Origin: Bacteroidales bacterium
Lineage (GTDB): Bacteria > Bacteroidota > Bacteroidia > Bacteroidales > UBA932
DNA length: 48,503 bases
Direction of reading: 5' to 3'
NCBI GenBank assembly: GCA_024402025.1
Contig: JAKSJY010000002.1
Coordinates: forward strand, 1-48,503
The position numbers and the translations under genes are program-made. Below the pieces are notes generated by a model. It was not told the DNA's origin and searched no databases. It saw nothing but the letters and a program-made list of their open reading frames with translations. The first letter of the stretch is position 1; each line of letters opens with the position of its first letter. Below, piece by piece: positions 34,590-42,026 of the stretch.

Positions 34590-37316
34590 ATGGCAGAAAT
34601 TAAAAAGAGAGTTTATCGCTTCGGCGGCAAGACCGCTGAAGGTGACGGCTCAATGCGTGAGCTCCTTGGTGGAAAAGGAGCAAACCTTGCTGAGATGAGC
34701 AGGCTGGGAATGCCTGTTCCTGCAGGATTTACAATTACTACAGAATGCTGCGCCGAGTATTATGAACTTGGTGGTGGATATACTGATGCGCTCAAGGCGG
34801 AGGTCGCTTCCGCACTTGAGGCTACAGAGAAGCTTATGGGCAAGAAGTTCGGCGACACGAAGGACCCTCTCCTCGTGAGCTGCCGAAGCGGCGCCCGCAG
34901 CTCGATGCCCGGTATGATGGACACCATCCTCAATATCGGTCTCTGCTCTGCGACACTTCCCGGAATGATCGAGAAGACTGGCAACCCCAGATTCGTATAT
35001 GATGCCTACAGGCGTCTTATCATGATGTATTCCGACGTCGTTATGGAGAAGGCCGAGGGTATCGAACCCGCTGACGGACAGGGTATCCGCCAGCAGCTCG
35101 ACCGTATGATGGAGGAACTCAAGAAGGCAAAAGGCTACAAGTCCGATACTGACATCACCGCAGACGAACTCAAGGACCTCTGTACCAAGTTCAAGGTCCG
35201 CATCAAGGAAGTCCTTGGAGTAGATTTCCCCGATGCCGCAGAGGCTCAGCTCTGGGGCTCCATCGGAGGAGTGTTCAAGAGCTGGAACGGAAAGAGGGCA
35301 ATCGCCTATCGCCGCATCGAGAAAATTCCTGATGACTGGGGCACGGCAGTGAACGTTCAGTCCATGGTGTTCGGCAATATGGGTGCAACATCCGCAACAG
35401 GTGTGGCTTTCAGCCGTAACCCTGCAACCGGAGACAACAAGTTCTACGGTGAGTGGCTTATCAATGCCCAGGGAGAGGACGTCGTTGCAGGTATCCGTAC
35501 CCCCAACCCTCTCAACGAGGCTACAAAGACAGACCAGAACAAGCACCTCGACAGCCTTGAGAAGGCGATGCCCGAGGTATATGCAGAACTCGACGGTATC
35601 CGCAAGAGACTGGAGGACCACTTCCACGATATGCAGGACATCGAGTTTACAATCCAGGACAAGCATCTCTACATGCTTCAGTGCCGCATCGGCAAACGTA
35701 CCGGAATTGCAGCGCTTCAGATGGCGATGGATATGCTTGACGAAGGAATGATCGACGAGAAGACGGCAGTGATGAGAGTTTCTCCGAGCCAGCTCGATGA
35801 AATCCTCCATCCTATTCTCGACCCCGCATCGGAGAAGAAATCCGAGGTTATCGCAAAGGGTCTTCCCGCATCCCCCGGTGGAGCCGTAGGAACTATCGTA
35901 TTCACTTCAGAGGCTGCGATGGCTGCCCGCGCAAAGGGTCTGAACACCATCCTTATCCGTGAGGAAACTTCCCCCGAGGATATCGAGGGTATGAGGGCTT
36001 CCGCAGGTATCCTTACCACTCGCGGAGGTATGACCAGCCACGCCGCACTCGTAGCCCGCGGATGGGGCAAGTGCTGCATCGTAGGTTGCGAGGCCATGAA
36101 GATCAACCTCGAGGCAAAGACCCTCACTTTCGAAGGAAGCAACGTTACATACAAGGAAGGCGACTGGTTCTCGCTCAACGGATCCAAGGGTGCCGTATAT
36201 GCAGCCAAGATAGATACTATGGATGCATCCGAGAACCCTCTGTTCATCAAGTTCATGAGCATCGTCGACAAGTATCGCCGTCTCGGTATCCGCACCAATG
36301 CAGATACTCCTGAAGATGCTTCACGCGCTCTTCAGTTCGGCGCAGAAGGAATCGGTCTCTTCCGTATCGAGCATATGTTCTACGGAAAGAATTCCGAGAC
36401 ACCTCTTGCTAAGCTCCGCAAGATGATAATGTGCGACACCGATGCCGAGCGTCAGGCTGCACTTAACGAGCTCGAGCCTTTCATCAAGGCTTCCGTAAAG
36501 AGCACACTCAAGATTATGGACGGCAAACCCGTCGTATTCCGTCTCCTCGACCCGCCTCTGCACGAGTTCGTTCCCAAGAGCGAGGACAAGAGGGCTGAGC
36601 TTGCAAAGGACCTCGGAATCAGTGTTGAGGAAGTTGACAAGCGCGGAGATAACCTCCACGAGGTCAACCCTATGATGGGCCATCGCGGAGTACGTCTCCA
36701 CGTCACATATCCTCTCATCGCAGAAACACAGTACCGTGCAATCTTCACTGCTACCGCAGAGCTTCAGGCCGAGGGATATCACCCCATTCCTGAGATCATG
36801 ATCCCAGTTACGGTTTCTGCCCGCGAACTCGAGTTCCAGAAGATGCATTGCGAAAAGATCCGCGTAGAGGTTGAGAACCATCTCAAGCAGAACATCGAAT
36901 ACAAGTTCGGCACGATGATAGAGATCCCTCGTGCAGCCCTGACTGCAGACCGTATGGCACGTACCGCCGAGTTCTTCAGCTTCGGTACGAATGACCTTAC
37001 CCAGATGACCTTCGGCTTCAGCCGTGATGACGTAGGTACTTTCATGGGCGACTATCTTGGAAACAAGATTCTCGATTCCGATCCTTTCCAGACCATTGAC
37101 GTCAAGGGTGTGGGCAAGCTCGTCGAGGCCGGTATCAACGGCGGACGCAGCAAGCGCCCCGGACTCAAGTGCGGTATCTGCGGTGAGCACGGCGGTGATC
37201 CCGACTCCATCAACTTCTTCAACAAGATCGGTCTCGATTACGTCAGCTGCTCTCCTTTCCGCGTTCCTATCGCGAGACTTGCAGCAGCACAGGCCGCCAT
37301 CAAACAGAACGACTAA
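34590..37316 (+). CDS. ppdK: pyruvate, phosphate dikinase
   Basis: Interconverts pyruvate, ATP and phosphate with phosphoenolpyruvate, AMP and PPi. It is a central glycolytic/gluconeogenic enzyme in many anaerobic Bacteroidota. 908 residues. N-terminal ATP-grasp domain (YRFGGKTAEG..GGKGANLAEM; SCRSGARSSMPGMMDTILNIG), catalytic His in TRGGMTSHAA (about 474) and a C-terminal PEP-binding TIM barrel ending KCGICGEHGGDPDSI with the catalytic Cys. Codon use is highly biased, like ompA, so it is likely abundant. A terminator follows its stop. Confidence 0.97.
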   Translation: MAEIKKRVYRFGGKTAEGDGSMRELLGGKGANLAEMSRLGMPVPAGFTITTECCAEYYELGGGYTDALKAEVASALEATEKLMGKKFGDTKDPLLVSCRSGARSSMPGMMDTILNIGLCSATLPGMIEKTGNPRFVYDAYRRLIMMYSDVVMEKAEGIEPADGQGIRQQLDRMMEELKKAKGYKSDTDITADELKDLCTKFKVRIKEVLGVDFPDAAEAQLWGSIGGVFKSWNGKRAIAYRRIEKIPDDWGTAVNVQSMVFGNMGATSATGVAFSRNPATGDNKFYGEWLINAQGEDVVAGIRTPNPLNEATKTDQNKHLDSLEKAMPEVYAELDGIRKRLEDHFHDMQDIEFTIQDKHLYMLQCRIGKRTGIAALQMAMDMLDEGMIDEKTAVMRVSPSQLDEILHPILDPASEKKSEVIAKGLPASPGGAVGTIVFTSEAAMAARAKGLNTILIREETSPEDIEGMRASAGILTTRGGMTSHAALVARGWGKCCIVGCEAMKINLEAKTLTFEGSNVTYKEGDWFSLNGSKGAVYAAKIDTMDASENPLFIKFMSIVDKYRRLGIRTNADTPEDASRALQFGAEGIGLFRIEHMFYGKNSETPLAKLRKMIMCDTDAERQAALNELEPFIKASVKSTLKIMDGKPVVFRLLDPPLHEFVPKSEDKRAELAKDLGISVEEVDKRGDNLHEVNPMMGHRGVRLHVTYPLIAETQYRAIFTATAELQAEGYHPIPEIMIPVTVSARELEFQKMHCEKIRVEVENHLKQNIEYKFGTMIEIPRAALTADRMARTAEFFSFGTNDLTQMTFGFSRDDVGTFMGDYLGNKILDSDPFQTIDVKGVGKLVEAGINGGRSKRPGLKCGICGEHGGDPDSINFFNKIGLDYVSCSPFRVPIARLAAAQAAIKQND

Positions 37317-37321
37317 AATCA

Positions 37322-37350
37322 AAAGAGGAGGCCTCCGGGCTCCTTTTTTA
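37322..37350 (+). terminator. terminator after ppdK
   Basis: AAGAGGAG and CTCCTTTT form an 8-bp stem with one G-T wobble around a CG-rich centre, followed by a T-run. It separates ppdK from the lipoprotein gene that starts at 37366. Confidence 0.65.
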
Positions 37351-37365
37351 ATACAAACGACCAAC

Positions 37366-38922
37366 ATGAAAATAACAGCACTTGCCATTATTGCACTCGC
37401 TCTCCTCGCTTCCTGCAAACCTGCAGTAAAGGAGACAATGCCGGTAACCGGCACTTTCATCAACCTTGCCTGGCAGGATGAAAGGAACAACTATATGAAT
37501 TTCCAGGACGAGAACGTCAACACCGACCCCGAGATGTGGGCCGACAAGATGCGTGCCCTCCACGAAATCGGAGTCGACTACATAATGTTCGATCAGGTCG
37601 CCAACGAGCGCAAGGCCTACTATCCCTCACCCTCGATGGAGCATCATTATCCCGAAGGGAGGAAGAGTCCGGTCGATGCCATCATGGACACCTGTGATGA
37701 ACTCGGAATGCACGTCTTTCTCAGCAGCGGATGGGCAGTTAGCCAGTACGACAATGTCGGGGACAGTTCCGTGGTTGCCCGCCAGTGCGAAATAATGCAG
37801 GAACTCGCCGACCTTTACGGTGACCGTCCTTCATTCTGCGGATGGTATCTTCCTATGGAAGACTGCCTCTCGCCCTATCTGCCGGACCGTTCCGTGGACG
37901 GCATCAACAAGCTCACCGCAACCGCATACGCCGTCACTCCCGGCAAACTCACGATGGTCGCTCCCTGGGGCATATACGGAGCCCAGCTGGACAATCCCAA
38001 GTTCAAGGAGAACCTCTCCAGGATCAATGTCGATATCATAGCATATCAGGATGAGGTCGGATGCGTACGCGACCGTTTCCCCATGATCCGTGTGCGAAGG
38101 AACTTCCGCAAACTGGAAAAAATCCACAAGGACCTGAAACTCGAGTACTGGATAAACATAGAGAACTTCACCTGGGACAGGGGGACAAACAACCATTACT
38201 CATCTCTGATTCCTGCAGAATTCGGCCGTTATCTTGCACAAATCGTGAACGCCTCCCAGAGCGGATGCAGGAGAATCGTCAGCTTCTCCATTTTCGGCAT
38301 CATCGACAAGCCGGGTGAGCGCCATCCTCTCTCGCAGCCCGTGGAAGGTCCCAGGACCTGGTCGGATTACCAGTCCTGGCTTGACGGAGATGCGCACTGG
38401 AGCCTGCTTGAAGACGTGTTCACTTCCATCAACACCGGCAAACCTTACGGCAAGGCCGTCAACGATGCACACGGTGCGCGTGTATGCTATTCGGTAAACG
38501 GACTTCCTTCGCGCAAACTTTCTGCCGCGCAGAGCGAAATCCAGGCCCTGACGGACGGTGTCTTCGGAGAGGAAGATCCTACGGACCCCAGATGGGTGGA
38601 CTTTACTGCCGGAATGAACGTAACCTTGGACCTCGGACGTACAAGAAGCGTAAGCAGTGTTGCGCCCCGCTTCCTGAACTATGCCCAGGACCATATCCAT
38701 ATGCCTGGAACCGTGGTGCTCGAGACTTCCGTGGACGGAGAGAACTGGAGCGACCCCGTCATTGCCGACGGTCCCCACGCAGTGAACATCAAGCACGACT
38801 GCTACAGCGACCTCACTCTCTTCGAGAACGTGGGTGATGCCAGGTATGTGCGCATATCAGTGCAGGGGAGCCTCTGGAGCCGAAGGCTGTGCGATGAAAT
38901 AATAATCAGATACGACAGATAG
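37366..38922 (+). CDS. DUF4434 glycoside-hydrolase-like lipoprotein
   Basis: 518 residues. Lipoprotein signal with lipobox LLASC (Cys17). A TIM-barrel-like DUF4434 domain (about 25-330; GTFINLAWQDERNNY, YIMFDQVANERKAYY, CGWYLPMED, EYWINIENFTWD) is followed by a discoidin-like C-terminal domain (about 400-515; DLGRTRSVSSVAPRF, VVLETSVDGENWSD, YVRISVQGS). Probably acts on or binds glycans at the cell surface or in the periplasm. DUF4434 proteins are common in Bacteroidota polysaccharide loci, but their chemistry is not established. The ATG at 37366 is fixed by the signal peptide. nfnA starts six bases later. Confidence 0.78.
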   Translation: MKITALAIIALALLASCKPAVKETMPVTGTFINLAWQDERNNYMNFQDENVNTDPEMWADKMRALHEIGVDYIMFDQVANERKAYYPSPSMEHHYPEGRKSPVDAIMDTCDELGMHVFLSSGWAVSQYDNVGDSSVVARQCEIMQELADLYGDRPSFCGWYLPMEDCLSPYLPDRSVDGINKLTATAYAVTPGKLTMVAPWGIYGAQLDNPKFKENLSRINVDIIAYQDEVGCVRDRFPMIRVRRNFRKLEKIHKDLKLEYWINIENFTWDRGTNNHYSSLIPAEFGRYLAQIVNASQSGCRRIVSFSIFGIIDKPGERHPLSQPVEGPRTWSDYQSWLDGDAHWSLLEDVFTSINTGKPYGKAVNDAHGARVCYSVNGLPSRKLSAAQSEIQALTDGVFGEEDPTDPRWVDFTAGMNVTLDLGRTRSVSSVAPRFLNYAQDHIHMPGTVVLETSVDGENWSDPVIADGPHAVNIKHDCYSDLTLFENVGDARYVRISVQGSLWSRRLCDEIIIRYDR

Positions 38923-38928
38923 CAACCA

Positions 38929-39780
38929 ATGTTCGAGATATTGTCCAGGGAGATGCTGACCCCTACCATCTGCCGACAGGTGGTAAGTGCACCCAGGGTT
39001 GCCGCTTCGGCCAGACCCGGTCAGTTCCTGATGGTACGCCCCGATGAGAAGGGGGAACGCATTCCTCTGACCATAAGTGATTTCGATGCCGGGAAGGGAA
39101 CCGTTACCATCGTCACCCAGAAAATCGGTGCGTCAAGCGCGGATATCATTTCCTTCGCCCCGGGCGAGTCTTTTGCAGATGTGGTCGGTCCTCTCGGACA
39201 GGCATCGGAATTCGTCAATGAGAAAGTGGCTGGAAAGCGCTATGTCTTCATTGCCGGAGGACTGGGAACGGCTCCCGTATATCCACAGGCGAAGTGGCTG
39301 CACGAAAGGGGCGCCGCCGTAGACGTGATAATCGGAGCGAAGACAAGCAGCCTTCTGATATATCCAGATGAATTCAAGGAAATCGCGGACAATGTGTTTG
39401 TCTGCACCGATGACGGATCCGAGGGCTTCCACGGGCTGGTGACGGCCTGCCTTGAGAAGATTGTGGGGGAAGGAAGGAAGTATGACATGGCGGTTGCCAT
39501 CGGGCCGATGATAATGATGAAATTTGCAACCCTCACCTGCAGGAAACTCGGTCTTCCGGTTACTGTCAGCCTCAATGCGCTGATGGTGGACGGTACCGGG
39601 ATGTGCGGTGCGTGCAGGGTTACCGTTGACGGACAGACCAGGTTCGCCTGCGTGGACGGTCCCGAGTTCGACGGATACAAGGTGGATTTTGACGAGGCCC
39701 TGCGCCGGCAGTCCCAATACAGGGAGGAAGAGGCAAAGGCCGCAGAATCGCATAAATGCCGCTGCCATGATGAAAAATGA
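38929..39780 (+). CDS. nfnA: NfnA-type FAD/NAD-binding subunit of NADH-dependent ferredoxin:NADP oxidoreductase
   Basis: 283 residues. A ferredoxin-reductase-type flavin domain (PGQFLMVRP, RIPLTISDFD), an NAD-binding domain (IAGGLGTAPVYPQAKWL, CTDDGSEGFHG) and a C-terminal [2Fe-2S] motif (GTGMCGACRVTVDGQTRFACVDG) match PyrK-like NfnA. Together with the next gene it would couple NADH, NADPH and reduced ferredoxin by electron bifurcation. The alternative, dihydroorotate-dehydrogenase PyrK, is less likely because NfnB follows, overlapping by 14 bases. Confidence 0.9.
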   Translation: MFEILSREMLTPTICRQVVSAPRVAASARPGQFLMVRPDEKGERIPLTISDFDAGKGTVTIVTQKIGASSADIISFAPGESFADVVGPLGQASEFVNEKVAGKRYVFIAGGLGTAPVYPQAKWLHERGAAVDVIIGAKTSSLLIYPDEFKEIADNVFVCTDDGSEGFHGLVTACLEKIVGEGRKYDMAVAIGPMIMMKFATLTCRKLGLPVTVSLNALMVDGTGMCGACRVTVDGQTRFACVDGPEFDGYKVDFDEALRRQSQYREEEAKAAESHKCRCHDEK

Positions 39781-41107
39781 TTTCGAAGAGGTGAACAGGG
39801 GCTTCACCCTTGAACAGGCGGTGCAGGAGGCGGGCAGATGCCTTCATTGCAAGAATCCGCGTTGCGTGGGCGCCTGCCCTGTGAATGTGGACATTCCGGG
39901 TTTCATAGCCCGGGTCAAGGATGGCGACATCCGGGGAGCGGCTGCGGTCATCGCGCGGGATTCGTCCCTTCCTGCCGTTTGCGGGCGCGTCTGTCCGCAG
40001 GAAAATCAGTGCGAAGGCAGCTGCATCCTCGGGGTGAAGAAGACACCCGTCTCCATCGGCCGGCTCGAAAGGTTCGTGGCCGACTGGTGCAGGGAAAATT
40101 CCGCAGGCCCCAGGGTGGAGAAGGCCGCTCCCAACGGGAAGAAGGTTGCCGTAATCGGATCCGGCCCCGCCGGATTGGCGTGTGCCAGTGACCTGGCGAA
40201 GATGGGGTACGACGTGACCGTATTCGAAGCGTTGCATAAATTGGGAGGCGTTCTGGCCTACGGTATTCCGGAGTTCAGGCTCCCGAAGGATACTGTCCTG
40301 CAGCATGAGATAGATTCCGTGCTCTCGCTCGGAGTGAAGGTGGAGAAGGATGTCATTGTCGGACGTACAGTTACAATAGATGAATTGATGGACCGCGAAG
40401 GCTTCAAGGCTGTTTTCGTGGGGACCGGGGCCGGACTGCCCAAGTTCATGGGGATACCGGGGGAAAACCTTTGCGGCGTCTTCTCGGCCAACGAGTTCCT
40501 TACCCGCAACAACCTGATGAAAGCGTACGATCCGGAATATCTTACGCCGATACGCATGGGAAAGAAGGTGTGTGTGGTCGGCGGCGGAAATGTGGCGATG
40601 GATGCGGCGAGGACGGCGCTTCGTCTCGGGGCGGAAGTCCATATCGTCTACAGACGTACCGAGGTCGAACTTCCGGCCCGCAGAGAGGAAGTCCTCAATG
40701 CCCGGGAGGAAGGAGTCATCTTCGATATGCTTACCAATCCCGTGGAAATCATCGGGGACGAAAAGGGCTGGGTCAGGTCGATACGCTGCGTCCGTATGGA
40801 ACTTGGCGAGCCGGATGAAAGCGGCCGCCGTTCCCCCGTTCCGGTAGCGGGGTCGGAGTTCGAAATCTCTGCGGATACCGTCATAATGGCTCTTGGCACA
40901 TCTCCCAATCCTTTGATCGCCAGGACCACCTCCGGACTCGAAACGTCCCGGCGGGGCGGCATCGTAGCCGACGAACAGACGGGCCGTACCACCCGCGAGG
41001 GCATCTTTGCCGGCGGGGATGCGGTCACCGGTGCGGCGACCGTAATATTGGCAATGGGGGCCGGAAGGAAGGCCGCTGCCGCAATCGATGACTATCTTAG
41101 CAGATAA
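39767..41107 (+). CDS. nfnB: NfnB / glutamate-synthase-small-subunit-like oxidoreductase
   Basis: 446 residues. N-terminal [4Fe-4S] clusters (CLHCKNPRCVGACPVNVDIPG and CGRVCPQENQCEGSC) are followed by FAD-binding GSGPAGLACASDLAKMGYDVTVFE and NADPH-binding GGGNVAMDAARTALRLGAEVHIVYRR, ending IFAGGDAVTGAATVILAMGAGRKAA. This is the NfnB plan; the related GltD small subunit has the same domains, but no GltB large subunit is present in the window. ATG at 39767 (or 39770) lies inside the nfnA end, giving tight coupling. Confidence 0.88.
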   Translation: MMKNDFEEVNRGFTLEQAVQEAGRCLHCKNPRCVGACPVNVDIPGFIARVKDGDIRGAAAVIARDSSLPAVCGRVCPQENQCEGSCILGVKKTPVSIGRLERFVADWCRENSAGPRVEKAAPNGKKVAVIGSGPAGLACASDLAKMGYDVTVFEALHKLGGVLAYGIPEFRLPKDTVLQHEIDSVLSLGVKVEKDVIVGRTVTIDELMDREGFKAVFVGTGAGLPKFMGIPGENLCGVFSANEFLTRNNLMKAYDPEYLTPIRMGKKVCVVGGGNVAMDAARTALRLGAEVHIVYRRTEVELPARREEVLNAREEGVIFDMLTNPVEIIGDEKGWVRSIRCVRMELGEPDESGRRSPVPVAGSEFEISADTVIMALGTSPNPLIARTTSGLETSRRGGIVADEQTGRTTREGIFAGGDAVTGAATVILAMGAGRKAAAAIDDYLSR

Positions 41108-41112
41108 TTGTC

Positions 41113-41120
41113 TATATTTG
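41113..41120 (+). promoter_or_regulatory. -7 box (TATATTTG) of ftsY-pheT
   Basis: TATATTTG six bases after the nfnB stop and six bases before the ftsY ATG. A stop codon TAG occupies 41121-41123 in the ftsY frame, so translation cannot start further upstream. Confidence 0.65.
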
Positions 41121-41126
41121 TAGGAT

Positions 41127-42020
41127 ATGGCAGGTTCATTTTGGCAGAAGATAAACAGGGCTCTTACGGGCAGGACGAGGGTTGACGACGATACCCTCGA
41201 CGCCATCGAGGAGGCTCTCATCGAGTCGGATATGGGCGTGGACACGACCCTCAAGGTTGTGGATGCGCTTCAGGACCGCGTGGAGCAGGACAAATACACC
41301 TCCAAGGAGGAACTTATGCGTTTCCTCAGGGAGGAGATCGCCGCCCTGCTTGACGAGGGTGCAGGGCCTTCTCCCAAGGAAATGAATCCGGGGACTCCGT
41401 ATGTCATACTTGTGGTTGGTGTCAATGGAGTGGGGAAGACCACTACCATAGGGAAACTTGCCTACAAGTTCCGCAGCAGGGGGCTGAAGGTGGTGCTCGG
41501 AGCTGCCGACACGTTCAGGGCGGCCGCCGTGGACCAGCTTGCCATCTGGGCCGAGAGGGCGGAAGTGGATATAGTGAAGCAGCAGATGGGGTCGGATCCC
41601 GCCGCCGTTGCTTACGACACGGTCAAGTCCGCCGTCGCGAAGGGCGCTGACGTAGTCCTTATCGATACGGCAGGACGCCTGCATAACAGAGTCGACCTGA
41701 TGAACGAGCTGACCAAAATCCGCAATTCGGTGCGCAAGGTGCTGCCGCAGGCGCCGGATGAGGTGCTGCTGGTGCTTGATGCCAGCACGGGCCAGAACGC
41801 ATTCCAGCAGGCGAAGGAATTCCTGAGGGCTACGGACATCAATGCCCTCGCATTGACCAAGATGGACGGCACCGCAAAAGGCGGGGTTGCAGTCGGGCTT
41901 GTGGACCGGTTCCACGTGCCAGTCAGATATATCGGGGTTGGGGAACATATCGGAGAATTGAAGGATTTCGACCCGCAGGAGTATGTCAATGCCCTTTTTG
42001 ATGAGAATAATATAAAATAG
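41127..42020 (+). CDS. ftsY: signal recognition particle receptor FtsY
   Basis: SRP receptor GTPase for co-translational membrane targeting, 297 residues. N domain (DDDTLDAIEEALIESDMGVDTTL), G1 GVNGVGKTTTIGKLA, G3 DTAGRLHNRVDLMNEL, G4 TKMDGTAKGG, and the closing GVGEHIGELKDFDPQEYVNALF are present. The usual N-terminal amphipathic or acidic lead is missing. The protein begins almost directly at the N domain (MAGSFWQKINRALTGR), and an in-frame stop just upstream rules out an extension. Confidence 0.95.
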   Translation: MAGSFWQKINRALTGRTRVDDDTLDAIEEALIESDMGVDTTLKVVDALQDRVEQDKYTSKEELMRFLREEIAALLDEGAGPSPKEMNPGTPYVILVVGVNGVGKTTTIGKLAYKFRSRGLKVVLGAADTFRAAAVDQLAIWAERAEVDIVKQQMGSDPAAVAYDTVKSAVAKGADVVLIDTAGRLHNRVDLMNELTKIRNSVRKVLPQAPDEVLLVLDASTGQNAFQQAKEFLRATDINALALTKMDGTAKGGVAVGLVDRFHVPVRYIGVGEHIGELKDFDPQEYVNALFDENNIK

Positions 42021-42026
42021 TACGAT

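Noticed and set aside
39620-41254. 544-codon minus-strand frame opposite nfnB
   Set aside because: Antisense shadow of a gene with clear iron-sulfur and nucleotide motifs. The translation has low-complexity His/Arg stretches and no motifs.
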